DNA from: Wolinella sp052173415
GTDB taxonomy: Bacteria; Campylobacterota; Campylobacteria; Campylobacterales; Helicobacteraceae
Direction of reading: 5' to 3'
NCBI GenBank assembly: GCA_052173415.1
Contig: JBQMYQ010000030.1
Coordinates: 1 to 21,755, forward strand
Length of the DNA stretch: 21,755 nt
The first letter of the stretch is position 1; each line of letters starts with the position of its first letter. Below, piece after piece: positions 1 to 7,085 of the stretch. The notes beneath the pieces were generated by a model, which was not told where the DNA came from, did no database searches, and saw only the letters and a program-made list of their open reading frames with translations. Both the position numbers and the translations under genes were made by a program.

Positions 1-68
1 TTGCGAACTTTTTCGCACTTTTGGTTGATTTTAGGCACTCTAAAAGCTCTTTTCTTAAGTAAATTCAT
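1..68 (-). CDS. 5' end of an unidentified minus-strand gene (partial)
   Basis: An ATG at 68-66 on the minus strand is preceded by GGAG (80-77) at 8-base spacing and opens a frame without stops for 22 codons to the window edge. The visible N-terminus is MNLLKKRAFRVPKINQKCEK, basic and without a recognisable motif. It would be transcribed divergently from the chemotaxis operon. The start rests on the Shine-Dalgarno match alone. Too little is visible to name a family, and a chance frame is possible. Confidence 0.4.
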   Translation of the reverse strand, partial: MNLLKKRAFRVPKINQKCEKVR

Positions 69-342
69 TAATTTTTCTCCAAAGAGTATAGTCTTTTAGG
101 CTATTCAAGCAATCCTGGCCCGATTAAGGGGACTTGGAGCACGGCGAGTAGTGATCTCTTTTGTAGTTAAAAAAGCCCTTTGTGTTTCAGCTGTGCGGAG
201 TGCGTAGAAGTAAAACGCTTAACAAACACAACTATTTCAAGACTCAGCAGGGGCGGATAATCGAAAAAATATTGTAAAATCCAAACAAAAAGGGCGAGGA
301 TTCTCCGCAAGGGATAGTTTGAGCCACAAGGAGGCGAGGGTA
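69..342. other. Gene-free leader between divergent genes, with hairpin potential
   Basis: No convincing coding frame lies here. On the plus strand TTGTGTTT (180-187) can pair perfectly with AAACACAA (224-231), and inside that arm GCGT (202-205) can pair with ACGC (215-218), giving a nested stem. A TAGTT/AACTA pairing (164-168 with 230-234) is an alternative extension. I looked for 6S, tmRNA, SRP and RNase P signatures and recognised none. It may be a small RNA or a leader element, or simple spacer. Confidence 0.3.
275..280 (+). promoter_or_regulatory. Candidate -10 box for the chemotaxis operon
   Basis: TAAAAT preceded by TTG resembles the housekeeping -10 element of Helicobacter and Campylobacter, which usually lack a strong -35. 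The same TTGTAAAAT string occurs upstream of gap at 12869-12877. It would start transcription near 287 and leave a leader of about 56 bases before the GTG at 343. Confidence 0.45.
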
Positions 343-726
343 GTGAAGCAGGTGGTGATTGTAGATGATTCTAAGACGATCATTGCGACGGCTGAGTTTG
401 CGCTTGAAGAGATGGTAAAGTGTGGCGAGATTGAGTTAATTAGCTATTACAATCCCCAAGAGCTACTTGATGATGCGCTTTTGGGTAAGCTTGCTTATGA
501 TTTACTAATTAGCGATATTAATATGCCACAGATGAATGGGCTGGATCTTTCAGCAAAGCTTAAAGAGATGGAGCATTTTAAGCACAAGCCCATTCTCATT
601 CTTACAACCGAGAGTTCTGCGGAGATGAAAAAACGTGGCAAGGAGATTGGCGTAACAGGCTGGATGGTGAAGCCCTTTGATGGGGAGAAGCTAGTCAAAT
701 CCATACGAATGCTCCTAGGAGAGTAG
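343..726 (+). CDS. CheY-like single-domain response regulator
   Basis: A 127-residue receiver domain with no output domain, expected to be phosphorylated by the CheA of this operon. Visible marks are the acidic pair D8-D9 (VVIVDDS), the phospho-acceptor D58 (LLISDINMPQMNG), the switch Thr at 88-89 (LILTTES) and K110 (WMVKPF). The GTG at 343 was chosen because AAGGAGG at 328-334 sits 8 bases before it. An upstream in-frame TTG at 319 would place that Shine-Dalgarno inside the gene. It opens the che operon and lies 2 bases before cheW. Whether it controls the flagellar motor or another output cannot be told from sequence. It may be one of several CheY proteins in the genome, so no symbol is given. 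Confidence 0.9.
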   Translation: MKQVVIVDDSKTIIATAEFALEEMVKCGEIELISYYNPQELLDDALLGKLAYDLLISDINMPQMNGLDLSAKLKEMEHFKHKPILILTTESSAEMKKRGKEIGVTGWMVKPFDGEKLVKSIRMLLGE

Positions 727-728
727 CT

Positions 729-1193
729 GTGTCCGCAGAGCAGAGTGCGAAAGATAGCGTCTCTTTTCTCACATTTTATTTAGACAATGAGCATTATGGT
801 GTGCAGATGCGTCATGTGCGTGAGATCATTGCATGGACGCACGTAACCAAAGTCCCCAAAATGCCCGCCTATATCAAGGGCGTGATGAATTTACGCGGGA
901 ATCTCATACCTGTAATTGACCTTAGAGCGCGCTTTTCACTCGCCCCCAAAGAGCCTAATATGCTAACTTCTATCATTGTTGTATCCGCTCTAGGGATTCC
1001 CGCAGGATTAGTCGTCGATCAAGTCAGCGAAGCTCTTAGTGTGGATGCGGGGAATCTCCTAGCCCCTCCGAAATTCAATGAAAAAATCAATGTAAGCTAC
1101 TTAAACTCCATGGCGCAGGGGGATTTTGGCGTGGTAGCTATTTTGGAATTGGAAGCGATTTTAGGGCACGAGAAGCCGGAGTTGCAAAGTTAA
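729..1193 (+). CDS. cheW: CheW chemotaxis coupling protein
   Basis: A 154-residue protein that is a CheW domain throughout and links chemoreceptor tips to CheA in signalling arrays. The typical strands are visible: FLTFYLDNEHYGVQMRHVREI near the N-terminus, VPKMPAYIKGVMNLRGNLIPVIDLR (about 42-66, including the NLRG turn), and the second SH3-like lobe from SIIVVSALGIPAGLVVDQV to the C-terminus. The start is GTG at 729, with AGGAG at 717-721 as ribosome site. It follows the CheY-like gene by 2 bases and precedes the STAS-like gene by 11, consistent with one transcript. No CheV-type receiver domain is attached. Confidence 0.95.
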   Translation: MSAEQSAKDSVSFLTFYLDNEHYGVQMRHVREIIAWTHVTKVPKMPAYIKGVMNLRGNLIPVIDLRARFSLAPKEPNMLTSIIVVSALGIPAGLVVDQVSEALSVDAGNLLAPPKFNEKINVSYLNSMAQGDFGVVAILELEAILGHEKPELQS

Positions 1194-1204
1194 AGGAGGT
1201 CGTT

Positions 1205-1465
1205 ATGTTTCGTATTGAGGGCGATTCCCTGATTCTCTCATGGGAGATGACGCTTGATGAAGTGAAGTCGCTTAAGGAGTTTTTGACCTCCAAGCTTGAA
1301 TATATCGAGTCTATTGCTTTTGAAGATGCGGGTGAGCCCAAAAGCTCTGCACTGCTCGCGCTTCTTTTTAGTGCTAAAAAGAGCAAGCCCGAGCTTTTGA
1401 TTCCCGTGCTGGAGGGAGAAATGTTGCACTTTGGGCGTTTTGGCACGATGGGTTGGAGGGTCTAG
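1205..1465 (+). CDS. Small STAS-like protein within the chemotaxis operon
   Basis: An 86-residue protein of STAS (anti-sigma-factor antagonist) type by overall pattern: a short N-terminal strand pair, a helix after TLDEVKSLKEFL, a strand ending in AFEDAG, then SSALLALLFSAKK, where STAS proteins carry DSSGLALL. Serines 47-48 occupy the position phosphorylated in SpoIIAA and RsbV, but the preceding Asp is replaced by Pro-Lys. Its ATG follows a strong AAAGGAGG, and its stop TAG (1463-1465) shares a base with the GTG of cheA. STAS proteins occur in some accessory chemosensory operons; the role here is inferred. It could also be a scaffold without phosphorylation. Fold assignment is moderately sure. 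Confidence 0.65.
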   Translation: MFRIEGDSLILSWEMTLDEVKSLKEFLTSKLEYIESIAFEDAGEPKSSALLALLFSAKKSKPELLIPVLEGEMLHFGRFGTMGWRV

Positions 1466-3720
1466 TGGATCGCGCAAGGCTAAAAGAGATTTTTATCGAA
1501 GAGGCGAGCGATATTATTGAGAAGCTTGATATTGAGGTTATTGATTTTGAGGAGCACCCAGAGGATAAAGGGCTTTTAAACGAGCTTTTTAGGGGTGTGC
1601 ATACGCTAAAAGGTAGCGCAAATTCCTTTGGTTTTAAGCGACTGGGCGAGTTTGTTCATGGCTTTGAAGATGTGCTAGATTATCATCGGAATAGCGATGA
1701 TCCACCTAGCCCGCAGATGATTGATCTCTTCTTGCGCTCCGTTGATGTGATTAAAGAGATTTTTGAATACGAGATGAACGACAAAGAGGGGCTTCCATCT
1801 GAATACGAGGCATGCATTAGGGCATTTAAGAATCCAAGCGATTCTGCGCAAGAAGTAAAAGAGGAGAAGCTTGCGGATTTGGCTTTGGAGTTTGGCGATT
1901 GTGCGCTTGATTCCCCGCTTCCGATAAAAAGTGAGGAATCCTCACAAGAATCGCCCGATTCCCCGCCTAATTCTCAAAGCGCTTCTATTTCTGCAATTCT
2001 TGCAAATGTCGATAAATCTGATAAAAAAAGTATAGAAGACGCGCTTTTAGTCGCAATCCCTACAGGCTTGCGACTCTATTGTATCACGCTTAAGCTAGAA
2101 GAGGATATTTACCTGCGTGGGCAGGATTATTTCACATTTTTCGCGCTTTTAGCTCGTGAGGGACGGATACTCTATTCACAGTGGGATATGAGCGACGTGC
2201 CTAAACTTGATGCGCTGGATGCGGAATCTTCCTGCATAAAGGAGGTTTGTATCTATCTTGAGAGTGCGAGTGAATTGCCTGAGATTAGCGAGCTGTTTTG
2301 CTTTTTAGAAGAGCATGAATTCGCACTGAAAGAGCTTACTCGCTCCCTTGAGGTGGGCGATTCCTCTAAGTGCAATCAGATTCCCAGTCAGATTCCTGCT
2401 CTAGAAGATGAGTATGCACCTTTTTGTGCGGATAATTCATCTATTTCCTCTAAGATTCCTAAAAGTGCAGAGGATTCTATAAGCGAGGAATCGTATGGGG
2501 AATCACACACTTTGATACATTCAGAAACTCCCCAAAAAGAGGCACAAAAGCTTGAGAATCAAGAAAACAAGCACTCTTTTGTCCGCATTGATACAATTAA
2601 GCTTGATGAGCTTTTTGATTCCGTTGGGGAGCTTGTGATTGCTCAGAATTTTCTCGCCGAAGATGAGGCGATCAAGACGCTCAAAGGTGGGCAGCTGCGT
2701 AAAACAATCGAGTCGCTCTCCAAGATTACGCGCCTTATTCAAAAGCGCGTTATGTCGCTTCGTATGGTGCCTATTCGCGATACATTTGAGCGTATGCGAC
2801 GCGTGGTGCGCGACACTTCAAAGACATTAGGCAAGGAGATTAAGCTTCAGCTCCATGGCGAGGAGACGGAGATTGATAAAAATATGGTCGATGCGCTCTC
2901 CGATCCACTGATCCACATCATTCGTAACGCCATTGACCACGGAATCGAGGACGATCCAAAGCTAAGAATCGCACAAGGGAAGCCCGAAATCGGCACAGTG
3001 GAGCTGCGCGCGTATCACAAGGGTGGAAATATCGTCGTGGAGATTAGCGATGATGGTCGAGGAATCAGCCGTGAGCGAGTCTACCAAAAGGCTCTGGAGC
3101 GCGGATTAATCGAGCCTAGCGAGGAGCTTAGCGATACACAGGTCTATTCACTTATTTTGCAGGCGGGATTTTCCACAGCGCAAAAGGTGAGTGATATTTC
3201 TGGGAGAGGCGTGGGGCTTGATGTCGTGCGAAGCTCGATTGAGACGCTAAGGGGGCGCATTGAGATTGACTCTACGCAGGGGCAGGGAAGTCGCTTTAGC
3301 ATTTTTCTTCCTTTAACGCTTGCAATTATTGATGGCATGCTCGTGCGAAGCGCGGGAGAGACGTTTATTATTCCTACGCTCTCAATCATCGAATCCTTTA
3401 GACCATTGTCTGAAATTCTCCATGTAGTGCAGGGTGAGGGAGAGTTTGTCGATTTGAGACAGGAGCTATTGCCAATTGTGCGACTTAATGAGATTCTCCA
3501 AATCAGCAAGGAATCGCCACGTGCAGACGAGAGTATCCTTGTGTGCGTGGAGAGCGAGGATGGGAAATTTGCGATTTTGGTCGATGAGCTTTTGGGGCGA
3601 CAGCAGGTCGTGATTAAGCCTCTAGGCAAGCTCTTTTCTCATCTTGTGGAGTTTTCAGGCGGGGCGGTTCTTGGAAACGGTGAAGTGGCGTTAATCGTGA
3701 ATGTTGAAGGGCTTAGGTAG
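1465..3720 (+). CDS. cheA: Chemotaxis histidine kinase CheA (no receiver domain)
   Basis: About 751 residues, taking the GTG at 1465 as start because GGAGG lies at 1455-1459. A TTG at 1453 would overlap the Shine-Dalgarno. Domains in order: P1 HPt with H46 (VHTLKGSANSFGF), a Ser/Pro/Glu-rich linker (about 125-185), a P2-like CheY-docking domain (about 188-285, including RGQDYFTFF and SQWDMSDVP), a second acidic linker, P3 dimerisation (VRIDTIKLDELFDSVGELV), P4 ATPase (N box NAIDHG near 479, DDGRG near 529, GRGVGLDVV near 581) and a P5 CheW-like domain to the end. All catalytic motifs are intact. Unlike the main CheA of H. pylori or C. jejuni there is no C-terminal receiver, which suggests an accessory array or a different lineage. 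cheR starts directly after its stop. Confidence 0.96.
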   Translation: MDRARLKEIFIEEASDIIEKLDIEVIDFEEHPEDKGLLNELFRGVHTLKGSANSFGFKRLGEFVHGFEDVLDYHRNSDDPPSPQMIDLFLRSVDVIKEIFEYEMNDKEGLPSEYEACIRAFKNPSDSAQEVKEEKLADLALEFGDCALDSPLPIKSEESSQESPDSPPNSQSASISAILANVDKSDKKSIEDALLVAIPTGLRLYCITLKLEEDIYLRGQDYFTFFALLAREGRILYSQWDMSDVPKLDALDAESSCIKEVCIYLESASELPEISELFCFLEEHEFALKELTRSLEVGDSSKCNQIPSQIPALEDEYAPFCADNSSISSKIPKSAEDSISEESYGESHTLIHSETPQKEAQKLENQENKHSFVRIDTIKLDELFDSVGELVIAQNFLAEDEAIKTLKGGQLRKTIESLSKITRLIQKRVMSLRMVPIRDTFERMRRVVRDTSKTLGKEIKLQLHGEETEIDKNMVDALSDPLIHIIRNAIDHGIEDDPKLRIAQGKPEIGTVELRAYHKGGNIVVEISDDGRGISRERVYQKALERGLIEPSEELSDTQVYSLILQAGFSTAQKVSDISGRGVGLDVVRSSIETLRGRIEIDSTQGQGSRFSIFLPLTLAIIDGMLVRSAGETFIIPTLSIIESFRPLSEILHVVQGEGEFVDLRQELLPIVRLNEILQISKESPRADESILVCVESEDGKFAILVDELLGRQQVVIKPLGKLFSHLVEFSGGAVLGNGEVALIVNVEGLR

Positions 3721-4539
3721 ATGGAGATTACAATCTCCGATCAGGAGTTTGAGCTTTTTCGTGCCTACATTTACAAGGTCACAGGAATCGCGCTTAATCA
3801 GAATAAAGCAAGCCTCGTGCAAGGGCGGCTCTCAAAGAGGTTACGAGAGCTTAATTATGCGAGTTTTGCGGAGTATTACAAACACATTTTAGAAGATGAG
3901 AGCGAGACATGGCGGTTAGTTTCTGCGATTAGCACGAATGTAACGTCATTTTTCCGCGAGGAATCGCAGTGGAATTACCTCGCAGAATATCTTGCAGAAC
4001 TTCGGCTAAAAAAGCAACAAAAGAGGCTTCGTATATGGTCTAGTGCGTGTTCTAGCGGAGAAGAACCTTACAGTATCGCGATGTTTTTAGCCGAGCAGTT
4101 GCCCGATTTCCTAGAGTGGGATATTAAGATTTTAGCAACAGATATTTCGGTTGAGGTGTTGCGTAAAGCTAAGCGGGGAATCTACTCACAAAAGAGTGTG
4201 GAATCGCTACCCGCCCACCTCCTCAATAAATATTTTCATCGTTTTAATGAAGCTAGAGAGCCTTATTATGCGATACTAGATGAGATTAAGAGCAAAATTA
4301 TCTTCAGGATTTTTAACCTCATTCACGGGGATTTTTCTCTCTTTAATAAGCCCTTTGATATGATTTTCTGTCGCAATGTCATGATCTATTTTGATCCTCC
4401 ATCGCAACAAGCACTGATTTCACGATTTGCGAGGCTTTTACGGAGTGGCGATCTGCTTTTGGTGGGGCGTTCTGAAGCTTTAACCAAACATAGAGGCGAC
4501 TTTATCCCCTTGAAGCAATCCATTTATAAAAAAGTATAA
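3721..4539 (+). CDS. cheR: CheR chemoreceptor glutamate methyltransferase
   Basis: 272 residues with an N-terminal helical CheR domain (about 1-75) and a C-terminal SAM-dependent methyltransferase domain. It methylates Glu residues on chemoreceptors for adaptation. Family motifs are visible: TNVTSFFRE, the SAM loop WSSACSSGEEPYSIAM, the acidic loop ATDIS, FDMIFCRNVMIYFD, and a late GRSE where most family members have GHSE. The ATG abuts the cheA stop with no spacing and a weak ribosome site, so translation is probably coupled to cheA. There is no C-terminal receptor-binding or TPR extension. Together with CheB and CheD it makes a complete adaptation set, which implies dedicated chemoreceptors elsewhere in the genome. 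Confidence 0.95.
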   Translation: MEITISDQEFELFRAYIYKVTGIALNQNKASLVQGRLSKRLRELNYASFAEYYKHILEDESETWRLVSAISTNVTSFFREESQWNYLAEYLAELRLKKQQKRLRIWSSACSSGEEPYSIAMFLAEQLPDFLEWDIKILATDISVEVLRKAKRGIYSQKSVESLPAHLLNKYFHRFNEAREPYYAILDEIKSKIIFRIFNLIHGDFSLFNKPFDMIFCRNVMIYFDPPSQQALISRFARLLRSGDLLLVGRSEALTKHRGDFIPLKQSIYKKV

Positions 4540-4549
4540 GGAGTGTGCA

Positions 4550-5446
4550 ATGACCTTGGATGTTTCTAAGCTCGCTGATAGCGATATTTTGCAAGAGGTC
4601 GCAAGGCGTTTTGAAGAGAAAAATGCCTCCATTATGGAGATGGAGCGAATGACTAAAAACCTCCTTGAGCTTAATGAAAAAACAAAGCATACTGAGGAGA
4701 TTAAGAGTGAATTCCTATCAATCATCAAAAATGAGTTTAATAATCCCCTTTCCACGCTCCTAAACCTCTCTGAAATGATAGGCAAAAAGCGCGATAGCGA
4801 GCAATTTGCCTCCATGGCAGAGATGCTGCATTCTGAGCTTTTGAAACTTGATTTTCATTTTAGGAATATTTTTGCCGCAACGGAGGTTGAGGCGGGTGAT
4901 ATTGCGAGCTTTTATACGAAGATTGATTTTGATTCCCTCTTTAATGAGGCAAAAAGGAGCCTTATCTATCTCATTAAAGATAAAAGACTGAATGTCGTGC
5001 TTGAGAATCGCCTCAAAGAGGAGGTAATTAGCGATTATTCCAAGCTTTCCTTGATCTTAGCTAATCTCCTCTCTAACGCGTGTGAATACTCCTATCCGCA
5101 AGGAGATGTGAGTGTAGCTATTTATGATGAGATGGGTGATTTGATTCTTGAGGTCAAAGATAAAGGCGAGGGAATTGAGGAATCGATGCAGGCGCATATT
5201 TTTGATCGATTCCACAAATATAGCTCGGGAAAAACCCGCGCGCACAGCGGACTGGGGCTAGGATTGAGTGTGGCTCTTGGCATGAGCGAGGCTTTGGGCG
5301 GGTATATTACCTTCTGCACACATGCAAATGAGACGCTTTTTAAGGTTACGATTCCTAGACAAAATGGCGAAGCGATCGCTCTTGGAGAGGTTGGCGCGAG
5401 TGGCATGACACTTTTTGAATATCCTAGTGAGGGTATTGAGCTCTAA
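4550..5446 (+). CDS. Soluble histidine-kinase-like protein with Asn replacing the phospho-His
   Basis: 298 residues with no signal peptide or membrane segment. An N-terminal coiled coil (about 15-50) leads into a HisKA-like helix, FLSIIKNEFNNPLS, where kinases read FLANxSHELRTPLN. Residue 61, encoded AAT at 4730-4732, is therefore Asn in place of the phospho-accepting His. The ATPase domain looks intact: N box ANLLSNACEYS (171-181), G1 DKGEGI (204-209), F box IFDRFHK (217-223) and G2 GLGLGLS (234-240). AAGGAG precedes the ATG at good spacing. It sits 10 bases after cheR and 1 base before cheD. Autophosphorylation at the usual site should be impossible, so it may bind or hydrolyse ATP as a sensor or scaffold, heterodimerise, or phosphorylate another protein. 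The assignment to the HK superfamily is firm; the role is unknown. Confidence 0.88.
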   Translation: MTLDVSKLADSDILQEVARRFEEKNASIMEMERMTKNLLELNEKTKHTEEIKSEFLSIIKNEFNNPLSTLLNLSEMIGKKRDSEQFASMAEMLHSELLKLDFHFRNIFAATEVEAGDIASFYTKIDFDSLFNEAKRSLIYLIKDKRLNVVLENRLKEEVISDYSKLSLILANLLSNACEYSYPQGDVSVAIYDEMGDLILEVKDKGEGIEESMQAHIFDRFHKYSSGKTRAHSGLGLGLSVALGMSEALGGYITFCTHANETLFKVTIPRQNGEAIALGEVGASGMTLFEYPSEGIEL

Positions 5447-5447
5447 G

Positions 5448-5909
5448 ATGTCAGCTCGGAAATTCATCAATGTCGGTCAGATTTATGTCGCAGGGGAGGG
5501 TGTGGAGATTGTAACGATTCTTGGCTCTTGCGTGGCAGTGTGTTTAGTGGATAAAACTAAGGGAATCGCAGGCATGAATCACTACCTTTTGCCTCTGTGG
5601 AATGGCAATGGGCTAGAAAGTCCGCGCTATGGAAATATCTCGATTCCCAAGCTCATTAAGGGTATGGAGGATTTTGGGTGCAGTATTCGCGATCTTGAAG
5701 CGAAAATTTTTGGTGGCGCAAATATCAACATCAACACAAGTGAAGCGATGATGATTGGCAAGAAAAATGTCCTCATTGCTCAAGAGATGCTAAAAAACGC
5801 GAAGATTCCCATCGTTGCCAAGGATACGGGTGGTGGTAGTGGACGGCATATTATGCTCCATAGTGGCACGGGCAGGGTGGTCTTGCGTTATCTTAAAGGG
5901 GGGGAATGA
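5448..5909 (+). CDS. cheD: CheD chemoreceptor glutamine deamidase
   Basis: 153 residues covering the CheD domain, which deamidates receptor glutamines and in some species also interacts with CheC. The catalytic Cys28 (ILGSCVAVC) and His45 (GMNHYLLP) are present, followed by FGGANI and the late GGGSGRHI turn. The ATG at 5448, one base after the kinase-like stop, fits the family N-terminus (KFINVGQIYV). An upstream TTG at 5415 would add 11 residues and overlap the preceding gene. cheB follows after 3 bases. No CheC is encoded in the window. Confidence 0.93.
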   Translation: MSARKFINVGQIYVAGEGVEIVTILGSCVAVCLVDKTKGIAGMNHYLLPLWNGNGLESPRYGNISIPKLIKGMEDFGCSIRDLEAKIFGGANININTSEAMMIGKKNVLIAQEMLKNAKIPIVAKDTGGGSGRHIMLHSGTGRVVLRYLKGGE

Positions 5910-5912
5910 TTT

Positions 5913-6923
5913 ATGGCGGTGCGTGTGTTGATTGTTGATGATTCTGCGAGTGCGAGGGAGCTAATCAAGGAGATTCTTGCCTCCGATCCCGAGATTGAGG
6001 TGGTGGGGGTCGCGCCTGATGCCTATGTCGCGCGCGATAAGATACTCTCGCTCAACCCCGATGTGCTCTGCCTTGATGTTGAGATGCCCTATATTGATGG
6101 GATTACCTTCTTAAAAAAGCTCATGCTCTATCATCCTATGCCCGTTGTAATGGTCTCCTCACTCACACAAAGAGGCGCGCGCACGACTTTGGAAGCTCTT
6201 GATGCGGGCGCGGTGGATTTCGTCACCAAAGGCGAGATGATGGAGCAAGAGCTCCCAGCCAAGGTCAAGCAAGCTGCCAAAGTCAAAGTGATTCCCCCGC
6301 TTTCAGTGAAAAAGGCGACTTTTGTAACCCCATTTATCACCGGACAGAGGATTATTGCGATTGGAGCTTCCACGGGAGGGACGACGGCTTTGCAATATAT
6401 TTTGCAATCAATGCCTAAAACCTGCCCGGGAATCGTCATCGTCCAGCATATGCCTAAAGGCTTTACTAAAGCATTTGCCGATCGCTTAAATTCTATCTGC
6501 GAAATCCACGTTAAAGAGGCAGAAAATGGCGATATTCTCGAAACAGGCAAAGCCCTTATCGCAGAGGGAGCGCACCATCTTGCGCTTCGCAAAAATGGAC
6601 GAAATTATGTCGTTGAGCTAGGCGAGGGCGAGAAAGTTTCAGGGCACAAGCCCAGTGTTGATGTGCTTTTTCATTCCATCGCGCAATGTGCTAAAGCCAA
6701 TGCCCTAGGAATCCTGCTCACAGGCATGGGGGCAGATGGAGCAAAAGGAATGCTGAAAATGCACCAGGCGGGCGCATATACGATTGCACAGAGTGAGGAT
6801 AGCTGCGTGGTTTTTGGTATGCCTAAGGTTGCGATTTCGCTGGGTGGGGTCGATGAGGTGGTCACGCTCAAGCTCATTCCCATGCGCGCGCTCGCGGTCA
6901 TTCAGGAGGCAAATAAGGGGTGA
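5913..6923 (+). CDS. cheB: CheB receptor methylesterase with receiver domain
   Basis: 336 residues: an N-terminal receiver (1-120) with acidic D9-D10 and phospho-acceptor D55 (CLDVEMPYIDG), a short linker, then the methylesterase domain with S153 (IGASTGGTTAL), H179 (IVQHMPKGFT) and D275 (TGMGADGAKGM). It removes methyl groups from chemoreceptors and deamidates glutamines, and is switched on by CheA phosphorylation. The ATG at 5913 follows an AAAGGGGGG ribosome site overlapping the end of cheD. Possession of a complete receiver differs from C. jejuni CheB, which lacks one. It is the last gene of the che operon; 162 non-coding bases follow. Confidence 0.96.
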   Translation: MAVRVLIVDDSASARELIKEILASDPEIEVVGVAPDAYVARDKILSLNPDVLCLDVEMPYIDGITFLKKLMLYHPMPVVMVSSLTQRGARTTLEALDAGAVDFVTKGEMMEQELPAKVKQAAKVKVIPPLSVKKATFVTPFITGQRIIAIGASTGGTTALQYILQSMPKTCPGIVIVQHMPKGFTKAFADRLNSICEIHVKEAENGDILETGKALIAEGAHHLALRKNGRNYVVELGEGEKVSGHKPSVDVLFHSIAQCAKANALGILLTGMGADGAKGMLKMHQAGAYTIAQSEDSCVVFGMPKVAISLGGVDEVVTLKLIPMRALAVIQEANKG

Positions 6924-7034
6924 TAGGGATTTCGCGCTTACCTAAGAGCACTAAAGCGAGGAATCTATCTCAACGCAAAAGTCCTAAACCTCGCGCGCTT
7001 TATTCTTGCTTTTTAATTCTGAAGTAGCCAAAGA

Positions 7035-7058
7035 GGAATCATTTTTGCTTTAGATTCC
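7035..7058. repeat. Inverted pair of the GGAATC hexamer between cheB and the next gene
   Basis: GGAATC (7035-7040) and GATTCC (7053-7058) form a 6-bp stem with a 12-base T-rich loop inside the 6924-7085 intergenic space. They are two copies, in opposite orientation, of the hexamer over-represented across the window. The arrangement recalls uptake-sequence pairs that double as terminators in Neisseria and Pasteurellaceae, but the short stem and missing U-run make terminator function uncertain. Confidence 0.3.
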
Positions 7059-7085
7059 CAAAAAGATTATCGGGAGTTTTATCGC

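Noticed and set aside
85..90. TATACT on the minus strand as promoter for the partial gene at 1-68
   Set aside because: It is so close to the ribosome site that the start of transcription would fall at or inside it.
69..318. Possible 6S RNA, tmRNA, SRP RNA or RNase P RNA before the che operon
   Set aside because: None of the diagnostic sequences of those RNAs could be found on either strand.
3144..3629. 161-codon minus-strand frame inside cheA
   Set aside because: It is antisense to the well-conserved P4/P5 region and shows no domain.
7035..7058. Strong Rho-independent terminator after cheB
   Set aside because: The stem is only 6 bp with a 12-base loop and no U-run, so it is kept only as a repeat.
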